The translations under genes were made by a program, and so were the position numbers. The notes under the pieces are model-generated. The model saw only the letters and a list, made by a program, of their open reading frames with translations. It was not told where the DNA came from and made no database searches. This document shows positions 18,965 through 28,535 of a DNA stretch of 64,000 nucleotides, piece after piece; the first letter of the stretch is position 1; each line of letters begins with the position of its first letter. The stretch spans positions 124,001 through 188,000 of the forward strand of contig CATQIJ010000010.1 in the NCBI GenBank assembly GCA_958296345.1, read 5' to 3'. The stretch comes from an uncultured Rhizobiaceae bacterium (GTDB lineage Bacteria > Pseudomonadota > Alphaproteobacteria > Rhizobiales > Rhizobiaceae).

Positions 18965-20279
18965 TTTACAAGTTGGTATTCTATCATTCCCTATTTTACT
19001 GGTCATAATTTTTTTAAGAATGCCCATTGGTTTGGCAATGCTTGTAGTTGGCTTAGGTGGTACGGCATGGGTCACGGGCGGAACACTTGTTGTGCTGGCA
19101 AAATTAAAAACCGAAACTTTTTCTACTTTTTCAAGTTATTCACTTTCAATAATTCCATTGTTTTTGCTTATGGGGCAATTCGCAACTCTTGGAGGGATGT
19201 CACAGGCTCTGTTTAAGGCTGCAGAAAGTTGGCTGGGTCATAGAAAGGGTGGTGTAGCAATGGCAGCAATTGGCGCTTGTGCTGGCTTTGGTTCAATTTG
19301 TGGCTCGTCGCTTGCAACTGCTGCAACCATGGGACAAGTGGCTTTGCCTGAATTAAAACGCTATGGATATTCTGGAGGCTTATCAACTGCAACGCTGGCT
19401 GCGGGTGGGACGTTAGGTATACTCATTCCGCCGTCAGTTGTTTTAGTTATATATGCAATATTAACAGGGCAAAACATTGCAAAGCTTTTCCTCGCAGCGT
19501 TCATTCCAGGGTTTTTAGCAGCAGTCGGGTATATGATTACGATCTCACTGTATATGAGATTTAGTCCGGGAAACGCACAGGTTCGTGAAAGAGTTCCATA
19601 TAAAGACCGCTTCGTTGCTTTTTTAGCTGTTTGGCCTGTTTTATTGGTATTCCTTTTGGTGGTTGGGGGTATTTATCTAGGCTGGTTTACACCAACCGAA
19701 GCTGCAGCAATTGGTGCGGCGGGTACGGGGATAATTGCTTGGTTAAATAAAGGGTTGAATAAGAAAAGCCTCTCAGATTCAATATTAAAGACCGCGTCTA
19801 ATACAGCAATGATATTCATGATTGTCTTAGGTGCAGGCTTCTTCAATTCATTCCTTGCCTTAACCCAAGTACCTCAAGAAATATCCTCGTTTGTTGTTTC
19901 GCAAGGACTAAGTGCGTGGGTGGTTCTCATTATTATACTGGCAATCTATCTGGTCTTTGGTTGTGTGATGGACAGCCTATCAATGATTTTATTGACGATT
20001 CCAATCTTCTTTCCAATCATCTCAAGTTTAGATTTTGGATTAACACCAGAAGAAACTGCTATCTGGTTTGGAATTTTAGTATTAATAGTTGTTGAGGTGG
20101 GCCTTATCACTCCGCCCGTGGGAATGAATCTTTTTGTAATTAACACTATGGACCGTGAGACAAAAATACTTGATACCTACAAAGCGGTCTTGCCGTTTGT
20201 AGCTTCTGATTTAGTTAGAACAGCGATCCTTGTAATCTTCCCAGGCATAACGTTATTCTTGATGCGGCTTTTATATTAA
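18957..20279 (+). CDS. dctM: TRAP transporter large permease (DctM)
   Basis: The Na+-coupled large membrane subunit, 440 residues with about 12 hydrophobic segments. Typical DctM motifs are GGMSQALFKAAESWLGHRKGGVAMA, the first half-hairpin GSICGSSLATAATMG, GGTLGILIPPSV, and the second-half counterpart VEVGLITPPVGMNLFV. The start is GTG 18957 inside the end of dctQ. Its TAA overlaps the TTA of pcaB on the other strand by four bases, so the two operons run into each other without a terminator between them. Confidence 0.92.
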   Translation: MTDLQVGILSFPILLVIIFLRMPIGLAMLVVGLGGTAWVTGGTLVVLAKLKTETFSTFSSYSLSIIPLFLLMGQFATLGGMSQALFKAAESWLGHRKGGVAMAAIGACAGFGSICGSSLATAATMGQVALPELKRYGYSGGLSTATLAAGGTLGILIPPSVVLVIYAILTGQNIAKLFLAAFIPGFLAAVGYMITISLYMRFSPGNAQVRERVPYKDRFVAFLAVWPVLLVFLLVVGGIYLGWFTPTEAAAIGAAGTGIIAWLNKGLNKKSLSDSILKTASNTAMIFMIVLGAGFFNSFLALTQVPQEISSFVVSQGLSAWVVLIIILAIYLVFGCVMDSLSMILLTIPIFFPIISSLDFGLTPEETAIWFGILVLIVVEVGLITPPVGMNLFVINTMDRETKILDTYKAVLPFVASDLVRTAILVIFPGITLFLMRLLY

Positions 20280-21334
20280 GACTTACGCTCACCAATTTGT
20301 TCAATGCTATCAATCAGCTTATTCGCATTGCGAAGAGCCGCCGATGTTGTAACAAAAAGCTGTGGCATAATCATCCATTCAACCATCCAGCTTGCACCAG
20401 ATCGTTCTTGTTCGTGAATTAAACTCTGATGCAGGCCAGACATTTGGGTAGCGTTAAATTGAGCAATTGTAATCAGTGTTTCAGCTAGAACCGGATTTTG
20501 TTTATGTGCCATGGCTGATGACCCGCCGCCGCCTGACAGTTTAATTTGTTCACCGCCCATTTGAGCCATGAGGCAAATATCAGCACCCATTTTGCCAAGG
20601 TGACCAGTAAGGGTTGAGAGCCAAGTCCCTATTTCAAGAATAGAACTTCTGTCATTGTGCCAAACATGTTCTGAAGTCGTTAGTCCCAATTGAGGCGCCA
20701 TGTTTTGTGATAGTATAAGACTATTTCCGTCATATGATTTACTACTCGCAATAGGCCCGCCTAGTTGTAATATAAACCGTAAGTTATTTGATGTGTCAGC
20801 ACTGCGTTTTAGTGGAATGCCCCAACTTCTAATGCGTTCCTCAGCTTCAGAAACAAGAGCTGCTTGCATTCTTGTATAGGCCATAAACGAATTGCTAGCG
20901 TTGTCATGTTCTAAGCTTGAAAGTTTCTTATTAAGGTCGTTCAAACGTGCAACTATTAATTCGCTACATGATTTCATTCTGATCATCGCGCTTGAATCAA
21001 TGACGTCTTGGCTTGTGCTTTTATAATGAAGTGTTGAAGCGGAATCTTTGCCTAAACTTTTTCTAAGCATTTTTATAAGTGCTGGCACAACCATTCCATC
21101 AATGGCAGCAGCTTGCGATAACGCTCTTACATCAGGTTCAGAGCTTAAAAGTTTTTCAGAAATCTCATTGGTAGCCTCCTGAGATATCATTCCAATTTTC
21201 GCTTGGGCGTTGGCAAGTGATATTTCAAAGTCCAACATTGCTTTAATATCAGCTTTTACACCAAAGAAACTGGCAGCTTCATTGTCGCCAAGTAGAGAAC
21301 CTAAGAGCGGGGCATTATAAGGTGTAAATGACAT
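20276..21334 (-). CDS. pcaB: 3-carboxy-cis,cis-muconate cycloisomerase
   Basis: Second enzyme of the protocatechuate branch; it lactonises beta-carboxymuconate to gamma-carboxymuconolactone. It belongs to the fumarase/aspartase superfamily: 352 residues, N-terminal ANAQAKIG helix, KSTSQDVIDSSAMIRM (about residues 104-119), and the signature GGGGSSAMAHKQNPVLAETL at ~268-287 with its flexible catalytic loop Ser. Its length is like other bacterial PcaB proteins. It is the last gene of pobA-pcaDCHGB and lies 24 bases after pcaG. Confidence 0.92.
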   Translation of the reverse strand: MSFTPYNAPLLGSLLGDNEAASFFGVKADIKAMLDFEISLANAQAKIGMISQEATNEISEKLLSSEPDVRALSQAAAIDGMVVPALIKMLRKSLGKDSASTLHYKSTSQDVIDSSAMIRMKSCSELIVARLNDLNKKLSSLEHDNASNSFMAYTRMQAALVSEAEERIRSWGIPLKRSADTSNNLRFILQLGGPIASSKSYDGNSLILSQNMAPQLGLTTSEHVWHNDRSSILEIGTWLSTLTGHLGKMGADICLMAQMGGEQIKLSGGGGSSAMAHKQNPVLAETLITIAQFNATQMSGLHQSLIHEQERSGASWMVEWMIMPQLFVTTSAALRNANKLIDSIEQIGERKS

Positions 21335-21358
21335 ACGATACTTTCACAATTCAGATGA

Positions 21359-21943
21359 TTAGATATCCAAGAAAACAGTTTCATTTGAACCTTGTAAACG
21401 AACATCAAATTGATAAACACCTTGCTCAATTTGATTTGCCATAAGGGTTGAAATTTTTGTTTTATCTTGGATGTGCATTAGCAAAGGGTCGGCGTTGTTT
21501 TTGATCGCTTCATCAGCAAAATACAACCGCGTATGAAGTCCTTTATTGATGCCGCGAGCTACAATAAAAAAGCTAATATGAGGTGCTTGTAACTTACCAT
21601 TAAAATCAACTTGCCCAGGTTTTATCGTCTTAAATGTATACGCACCTGTTTCCATATCACTTGCGCAGCGTCCCCAGCCTATTGGGGCATCTTTTGTATG
21701 ATTGTATGCGCCAATAGAGTCTGCTTAATAAATTTCGATCATTGCATCGAGGACAGGATTACCGTCACCATCAAATATAGTTCCTTGAATCGAAATCTCT
21801 TGGCAATTGTTATTTGGGAAGTTTAAAGTGCTTCCAAAGTCTTCATGATAAACACCACTCACACCAGAGAAATTTGGTGTGCAACCTATATGAACATAAG
21901 GGCCAGCCGTTTGCGATGCCGTTTCTGATTTTATAGAAGTCAT
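21359..21943 (-). pseudogene. pcaG: Protocatechuate 3,4-dioxygenase alpha subunit, in-frame ochre stop
   Basis: Alpha subunit of the iron-dependent intradiol dioxygenase that opens protocatechuate. ATG 21943 (MTSIKSETASQTAGPYVHIGC) directly follows the pcaH stop. The frame is interrupted only by TAA at 21725-21727, in the conserved segment DAMIEIY-stop-ADSIGAY where homologues have Gln (EIWQAD). A CAA-to-TAA change explains it, and the remaining frame (GWGRCASDMETGAYTF, LQAPHISFFIVARGINKGLHTRLYF) is complete. Alpha subunits lack the iron ligands, as here. With Gln restored it is 194 residues, a normal size. Confidence 0.87.
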
Positions 21944-21944
21944 A

Positions 21945-22685
21945 TCACATGCCTTCCAATTTATTTTCAAACATTGTTTGGTTGCGACCACGCAGGGTAA
22001 TATCAAAACGATATGCGAGTGAATCCATTGGCCTTGTTCGTTCCATATCTAATGGCGCTATCAGCGCATCAATGGCTTTTTGATTTTTGAGGGTTGAAAC
22101 GATTGGACATAACGTAATAAGTGGATCGCCTTCAAAATACATTTGGGTAATAAGACGTTGAGCAAAAGCCTCCCCAAATAATGAGAAATGAATATGAGCA
22201 GGTCGCCAAGAGTTAGGGCCATTAGGTCATGGATAGGCACCAGGCATAATCGTCAAGAATTCATAACAGCCGTTTTCATCTGTCATCATTCTACCACACC
22301 CACCAAAATTAGAATCAAGTGCAGCTATATAACCTTCGTTTTTATGGCGATATCTCCCACCTGCATTCGCTTGCCAAACTTCAATCAATGTATTGGCAAG
22401 TGGACGGTTATATTGATCTACTACACGTCCATAAACAATAAGCCTTTGTCCAATGGCTGATTGTCCATTTTGTGAGAAGTTATGAATGAGATCATGATCA
22501 AAATCGCCAATTATACTACTATTAAATACTGGGCCATTTTCTTCGCTTGGAGTTGTTGGAAAAGTAATTAATGGGGACTTAGGAGAGCGTTTAATACTGC
22601 TCTTGTAAGCTTCATCAAACGCGACTGGATGCGACGATTGATTACGTGGTAAATAACCATTTGAAGATGGCCGTTCATTACTCAC
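21945..22685 (-). pseudogene. pcaH: Protocatechuate 3,4-dioxygenase beta subunit, in-frame opal stop
   Basis: Catalytic, iron-binding subunit converting protocatechuate to 3-carboxy-cis,cis-muconate. Iron ligands are visible: Tyr in GGRYRHKNEGY, Tyr in PGAYP, and the His pair in [11 protein letters not shown]. The frame is broken by TGA 22227-22229 at [18 protein letters not shown], exactly where homologues have Trp (PYPWxN). No shift is needed to continue. TGG-to-TGA is the simplest cause. Repaired length 246 residues is normal. It overlaps pcaC by four bases. Confidence 0.87.
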
Positions 22686-23062
22686 TTCTCATTCTCCATT
22701 TCTTTGTAAGTAGCTTTTGCAAGTTTAATAGCGTGATTTGCTTTTGGTACACCTGCATAAATAGCAACGTGTTGAAAGGCTTGCAAAATATCTTCTTTGC
22801 TTGCGCCTGTATTGGCAGTTGCTCGAATGTGCATAGGAATTTCTTCAAAGTTCCCTGTAGCTGCTAAAAGCGCAAGTGTGAGCATAGAGCGTTCACGGTA
22901 ACTTATTTTATCTGATGCCCAAACATTGCCCCAAGCAGATTCTGTAATCAGTGTTTGAAAAGAAGCATCGAAGTTAGTTTTATTTGCTTCTGCGTGATCC
23001 ACATGTTCATCGCCTAAGACTTGGCGGCGAACTTCCATCCCTTTATCAAAACGATCAGACAA
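22682..23062 (-). CDS. pcaC: 4-carboxymuconolactone decarboxylase
   Basis: Decarboxylates gamma-carboxymuconolactone to beta-ketoadipate enol-lactone. 126 residues with the CMD fold: the N-terminal GMEVRRQVLGDEHVDHA, then ITESAWGNVWASDKISYRERSMLTLALLAA and the conserved HIRATANTGASKEDILQAFQHVAIYAGVP in shorter overlapping blocks. The start is TTG 23062, within the end of pcaD (8-base overlap); the next in-frame ATG at 23038 would trim the N-terminus. It is separate from pcaD, not fused as in pcaL. Confidence 0.9.
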   Translation of the reverse strand: MSDRFDKGMEVRRQVLGDEHVDHAEANKTNFDASFQTLITESAWGNVWASDKISYRERSMLTLALLAATGNFEEIPMHIRATANTGASKEDILQAFQHVAIYAGVPKANHAIKLAKATYKEMENEK

Positions 23063-23842
23063 AATTATTATCCTTCATAAAGCTGCTTAGGTGTTGAGTA
23101 AATATTTCGGGTTTCTCAACACAAGGTAAATGTCCTGCATTATCAATTGTAACCATTTTAGAGCTTGTAATCATATCATCCATAAATTGAACAACAGTCG
23201 GTGGGCTTGATCCATCGTTTTCTCCAGCTATACAAAGTGTTGGTAAACTTAATTTAGAGGCTTTAGGTGATAGATCTGTTTCAGAAATAGCTGAGCAACA
23301 CCCTATATAACCTTCAAGCGGAGTGCGTTGTAGCATGTTACGCCACGCTTCTATCTCCGGGTTTTTATGAAAATCAGGGGCAAACCAGCGTTCCATTATT
23401 GCATCGACCATATTTTCAAGGCCGTCTTTTTTTAAAGCCTCAATTCGATCATCCCAAAGTGAGGCGTCACCAAACTTTACTGCCGTATTTGAAAGAACGA
23501 GCGCTTCAATTAAGTCAGGCCTTTTAGAAGCAAGTAACTGCCCAGTCATTCCCCCAATTGATAAACCAATAAATAGGCAAGATTTAATTTCAAGAAAATC
23601 TAAAAGGTTTTCGGCGTCCTGAACTAACGTATCCATTGTATAATGTGCTTGAGGACAAGAAGATAAGCCATGACCTCGTTTGTCGTATCGAATGTATCTT
23701 AACTCTTGAGGAAGCAATGGAATGATTTTATCCCAAAGGCGTAAATCAGTGCCCAATGAATTTGAAAAGACAACGACCTTTCCATCAGGATTGCCATCTT
23801 CGCGCCAGTTCAGTTTTACGTCTTTAAATTCAGCTATCTTCA

Positions 23843-23843
<1 letters not shown>
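23055..23843 (-). CDS. pcaD: 3-oxoadipate enol-lactonase
   Basis: Alpha/beta hydrolase of 262 residues hydrolysing beta-ketoadipate enol-lactone to beta-ketoadipate. It shows the oxyanion region VVFSNSLGTDLRLWDKI, the nucleophile elbow GLSIGGMTGQ (Ser at about 95), an Asp in AGENDGSSPP, and His in DNAGHLPCVEKPE. It is followed by coupled pcaC, and its ATG overlaps the end of pobA. The thiolase steps (pcaIJF) are not in this window. Confidence 0.9.
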
Positions 23844-25041
<1,198 letters not shown>

Positions 25042-25074
25042 TCACGAGATACGTAAAATAAAACCTTTTATAAA

Positions 25075-25092
25075 CAGTATTTTACAATACTG
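25075..25092. promoter_or_regulatory. Candidate operator between pobA and CMD gene
   Basis: CAGTATT-TTAC-AATACTG is a perfect 7-bp-arm inverted repeat in the divergent region, 55 bases before the pobA start and 111 bases before the CMD-family gene. A 4-base spacer with 18-bp total length suits a dimeric activator or repressor. The controlling protein is not identifiable here. Confidence 0.45.
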
Positions 25093-25202
25093 AGACTTTC
25101 AATCCCAATAATTATTTAGGAACTTTAGCTAAGCATGTGTAAGAGTTTGGCAGGTTTGAAATGAGAATTAAGTTTTATAAATGAGTACAAGCGAGATAGA
25201 TT

Positions 25203-25589
25203 ATGGATAAAGAACTTTTTGAAAAAGGTTTAGAGAAACGCAAAGCAACTTTAGGTGCTGAGTATGTGGAAAAAAACCTCGCCGCTGCCGATGATTTTAA
25301 TCGCCCATTTCAAGAAGCAATGACAGAGTGGTGCTGGGGTTTTGGTTGGGGTGACGAGACAATCGACGTTAAAACTCGCTCCATGATGAACTTGTCGATG
25401 ATTGCTGCGTTAGGCAAAATGACCGAATGGGAACTTCATTGTAAAGGCGCAATTACTAATGGCGTCACAAAAGAAGAACTAAGAGCGATTATTCATGCAA
25501 TCGGAATTTACTGCGGCGTGCCACAAGGTGTGGAATGTTTTAGAATTGCTAGAAAAGTTTTAGAAGAGCATGGAATGTTGGATAAATAA
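25203..25589 (+). CDS. Carboxymuconolactone decarboxylase family protein
   Basis: A 128-residue CMD-family protein, diverged from PcaC of the same cluster: N-terminal LFEKGLEKRKATLGAEYVEKNLA, then MTEWCWGFGWGDETIDVKTRSMM and HCKGAITNGVTKEELRAIIHAIGIYCGVPQ in shorter blocks. It lacks the paired AhpD-type CxxC, so it is not an alkylhydroperoxidase. It faces away from pobA across a putative operator and is followed by the LysR gene tail-to-tail. It may decarboxylate or isomerise a related lactone, or serve the neighbouring luciferase-like cluster. Its substrate is unknown. Confidence 0.8.
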   Translation: MDKELFEKGLEKRKATLGAEYVEKNLAAADDFNRPFQEAMTEWCWGFGWGDETIDVKTRSMMNLSMIAALGKMTEWELHCKGAITNGVTKEELRAIIHAIGIYCGVPQGVECFRIARKVLEEHGMLDK

Positions 25590-25594
25590 TAGCT

Positions 25595-26430
25595 CTAAGC
25601 CATTGCCGACTTCACACAATCATCAAGCCAGTGCCATGAGCTTTGAGCGGTTTTGTTTGCAATTACAAAGGCAGTTCTTTCAAATATAGGTGCTTCCTCT
25701 AAGATAAATAACCTGCCAGTATCTATATGCGGTTTTGCTATCCGAATCGGCAGATATGCACTGCCGCTGTTTGACAGAAGATGTTCTAGCCCTAATTGTG
25801 CGGTTCCAAAGCTAATGCGAGCCGTGTCTGCATCCGCATAAGCGCTTGCATGTTGTTGTCCAAATTCATCTCCCGCTTCAACAAAAATGTAATCAGGGTC
25901 AAATTTCATTGGGCTATTTTCCGCGTAGAAACGAGAATTAGTTGATCTGTAATAAGGGGAAGTACGCTTTGTTTTTGATTTGCATTTGGCCAATAAGAAA
26001 GTGAAATATTCGTAAGTCCGGCATTTAGCCAATTTGTTAGATCAGATTGGTTTCCATGCCAAACAGACAAGGCAACGCTTGGATGGTTAGAGCGAATGTA
26101 ATCAATCATCTTTGAGCCCATTTGCGGCCACAAGTCAGGATGACAGGCAAAGTTACAAACAGCACTTAAAGAATCAGACAGGGCAGTCTCCTGCCTAGCC
26201 TGCCACCATAGATCAGATATTGTATTGGCATATCTCTGCAACCTAACCCCAGCTGCGGTTAAGGAGGCTCCTGACTTTTTACGGTTGATTAGAACTTGAC
26301 CGAGCTCGTCTTCAAGCGATTTCAACCTTGCAGTTACAGTCGATTGCGTAACATTAAGTTGCTCAGATGCACGAACAAGATTGCCCGTTTCTATAATGGT
26401 CAAAAAAGTGCGAAGTTCTATTAAATTCAT
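25595..26430 (-). pseudogene. LysR-family transcriptional regulator, one frameshift
   Basis: A LysR-type regulator, ~279 residues after repair. Residues 1-60 form the winged HTH (IELRTFLTIIETGNLVRASEQLNVTQ, ARLKSLEDELG), followed by a ligand-binding domain. ATG 26430 is chosen over TTG 26442. The frame breaks near 25921: the first piece ends ..LILVSTRKIAQ, and the second continues ENSPMKFDPDYIFVEAGDEF to SWHWLDDCVKSAMA. One missing base restores it. It is divergent from the flavin reductase-led operon, with two inverted repeats in between, so it is the likely regulator of that operon. The inducer is unknown. Confidence 0.82.
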
Positions 26431-26441
26431 AGGCGTCAACA

Positions 26442-26458
26442 ATTCGATTATTTCGAAT
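26442..26458. promoter_or_regulatory. LysR-type box near the LysR start
   Basis: ATTCGA-TTATT-TCGAAT is a perfect 6-bp-arm repeat containing T-N11-A (26444-26456), the standard LysR recognition pattern. It sits 12 bases upstream of the regulator's ATG, where binding would autorepress it. Confidence 0.55.
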
Positions 26459-26465
26459 ATTCTAT

Positions 26466-26480
26466 ATCAAATAATTTGAT
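26466..26480. promoter_or_regulatory. Second inverted repeat in the LysR/flavin-reductase promoter
   Basis: ATCAAA-TAA-TTTGAT is a perfect 6-bp-arm repeat, centred 23 bases from the first box and 53 bases before the flavin reductase start. The pair resembles the recognition and activation sites of LysR promoters, though the sequence of the second is different. Confidence 0.45.
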
Positions 26481-26532
26481 TTTCAAAACATAATTTATAG
26501 CGTAACTTTCTTACAACAACTTGGAGAGTGTT

Positions 26533-27027
26533 ATGGTATTGAACCGATCAGCATTTATTGATGCAATGCGTTGTGTTGCTAGCAGTGTAACCGTTGTAAC
26601 GACAAACGGTGTTGCAGGGCGTTATGGAGCAACAGTCTCAGCATTTTGTTCGGTTTCAGCTGACCCTCCAACCATACTTGTTTGCTTAAACGCTGAATCA
26701 AGAATTGCCCAAAGTGTTATTGAGAATAAAAAACTAAATATAAACGTCCTTCCACAAAACGCTGATCATATTGCTCATCGTTTTGCAGGCGCACATGATA
26801 ATGTGGTTGAAGATCGTTTTGATAGTATTCCTCTCAATCAAGATGATGTACCTTCAATTAGTGGCGCAACAGTTCTTTCTTGTGAAGTTGATCAGGTCAT
26901 TCCGTCAGGTAGTCACCAAATAATTATTGGTAAGGTTCAGTTTGTTGATAAAGCGAATAAACAGCCGTTGACTTATTTTGATGGGGCGTATCATCAAGTA
27001 ACACCGCTAGCACAAGAAGCTATGTAA
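26533..27027 (+). CDS. Flavin reductase (HpaC-like) of two-component monooxygenase
   Basis: A 164-residue NAD(P)H:flavin oxidoreductase of the HpaC/split-barrel family, giving FMNH2 or FADH2 to a partner monooxygenase. Motifs: DAMRCVASSVTVVTTNG, GATVSAFCSVSADPPTILVCLN, and the His-containing AHRFAGAHD with final YFDGAYHQV. ATG 26533 (MVLNRSAF) follows TTGGAGAG; an upstream TTG at 26521 is less likely. It leads the operon and lies 1.5 kb from a luciferase-like monooxygenase, its probable partner. Confidence 0.88.
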   Translation: MVLNRSAFIDAMRCVASSVTVVTTNGVAGRYGATVSAFCSVSADPPTILVCLNAESRIAQSVIENKKLNINVLPQNADHIAHRFAGAHDNVVEDRFDSIPLNQDDVPSISGATVLSCEVDQVIPSGSHQIIIGKVQFVDKANKQPLTYFDGAYHQVTPLAQEAM

Positions 27028-27037
27028 GAGGTTTTTT

Positions 27038-28513
27038 ATGACGAATATTAAAACATATTCCATGTTAATTAATGGCAATTGGGTGCAAGCATCCGATGGA
27101 AAAACGTTTGAGAGTTTTAATCCTGCTACTGGCGAGGTTTGGTCAAAAATTCCTGAAGCAAGCGAGATTGATGTAAATCTTGCGGTCGATGCGGCTGAAA
27201 AAGCATTGGAAGGCGAGTGGGGTCAAATGACACCAACTCAGAGGGGGAAGTGTCTTCATAGACTAGGTGATTTGCTTGCGGAAAATTCTAAACATTTAGG
27301 TCGGATTGAAACAACTGATACAGGCAAGATGTTCAAAGAAACGGCGTGGCAGTCAACTTACATTGCCGAGTTTCTTCACTTCTTTGCCGGTGCTGCTGAT
27401 AAAATTCATGGTGATACCTTACCAATTGATAAGCTGGATATGTTTGTCTTTACAGACCGTGAACCGCTCGGTGTAATTGCTGCCGTTATTCCTTGGAATT
27501 CGCAGATGTTTTTAAGTGCCACAAAAATTGGCCCAGCACTTGCCGCAGGTAATACGATCGTACTAAAGGCTTCAGAGCAAGCGTCTGCACCCTTGTTAGA
27601 ATTTGGAAAATTGATTGAACTGGCTGGCATTCCAGCAGGTGTGGTTAATATAATCACAGGCCACGGCGAGCCATGTGGACGTGTATTAACATCACACCCC
27701 TCAGTTGCAAAAGTAGCTTTCACAGGAGGACCAGAAGCAGCCCGTCATATCATTCGAAATTCTGCAGAGAACTTTGCAGAAATATCACTTGAGTTAGGTG
27801 GAAAGTCCCCCTTTATCGTGTTCGATGATGCAAATATTGAAAGTGCGGTAAACGGATCTGTTGCTGGTATTTTTGCTGCGACAGGACAAAGCTGTGTAGC
27901 AGGTTCAAGATTATATTTGCACGAAGATATTGCAGATGAGTTTCTTGAGAAGATGATTGCGATTGCAGGCAATATCAAAATAGGTGACCCGCAAGCAGAT
28001 GACACGGAGATGGGACCTCTTTGTACCCAAGGGCAATTAGATCATATTGAAACACAAGTTGCATTAGCGCAAAAAGAGGGTGGTAAACTTCTGGCTGGCG
28101 GTAAGCGACCAGATATGGATGGCCTATATTTTGAACCGACGATAATTGATTGCCCTCGTCAAGATATGACAATCGTGGATACAGAGCTTTTTGGCCCTGT
28201 ATTAAGTGTCCAGCGTTTTAAAACAGAAGCAGAAGCAGTCGCTCTTGCAAACGATACAAAGCATGGTTTAGCTGCTGGTATTTTTACACGAGATAGTGCG
28301 CGCAGCATTCGTATGACTAAAAAAATTAAAGCAGGCATCATCTGGGTGAATACGTATCGCGTTATTTCACCCATTGCAGAATTTGGTGGCATGAAAACGA
28401 GTGGGTACGGCCGTGAAAGCGGACTGCAAGCGCTCTATGATTACACTCGTCCGAAGACAGTTTGGATGAACCTATCTGATGAACCACTTGCAAACCCATT
28501 TAAGCCTAGATGA
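27038..28513 (+). CDS. NAD(P)-dependent aldehyde dehydrogenase
   Basis: A 491-residue cytoplasmic aldehyde dehydrogenase oxidising an aldehyde to the acid. It has the cofactor-binding PWNSQMFLSATKIGPALAAGN (in part), the general-base Glu in LELGGKSP, catalytic Cys286 in ATGQSCVAGSRL, and the C-terminal FGGMKTSGYGRE. It resembles betaine-aldehyde or hydroxymuconic-semialdehyde type enzymes but is not identifiable to substrate. It is 10 bases after the flavin reductase and 22 before the luciferase-like gene, so it probably handles an aldehyde released by that monooxygenase. Confidence 0.9.
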   Translation: MTNIKTYSMLINGNWVQASDGKTFESFNPATGEVWSKIPEASEIDVNLAVDAAEKALEGEWGQMTPTQRGKCLHRLGDLLAENSKHLGRIETTDTGKMFKETAWQSTYIAEFLHFFAGAADKIHGDTLPIDKLDMFVFTDREPLGVIAAVIPWNSQMFLSATKIGPALAAGNTIVLKASEQASAPLLEFGKLIELAGIPAGVVNIITGHGEPCGRVLTSHPSVAKVAFTGGPEAARHIIRNSAENFAEISLELGGKSPFIVFDDANIESAVNGSVAGIFAATGQSCVAGSRLYLHEDIADEFLEKMIAIAGNIKIGDPQADDTEMGPLCTQGQLDHIETQVALAQKEGGKLLAGGKRPDMDGLYFEPTIIDCPRQDMTIVDTELFGPVLSVQRFKTEAEAVALANDTKHGLAAGIFTRDSARSIRMTKKIKAGIIWVNTYRVISPIAEFGGMKTSGYGRESGLQALYDYTRPKTVWMNLSDEPLANPFKPR

Positions 28514-28535
28514 TTTCTATTTGGAGTAGAATAAG

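Noticed and set aside
11954..22229. UGA read as tryptophan (alternative genetic code)
   Set aside because: Two UGA codons sit at Trp-like positions, but TGG is used throughout and UGA ends many genes (for example dppC, dppD, pcaH). Single transitions or errors explain the two cases.
25203..25589. Alkylhydroperoxidase AhpD
   Set aside because: The CxxC pair needed for AhpD activity is missing.
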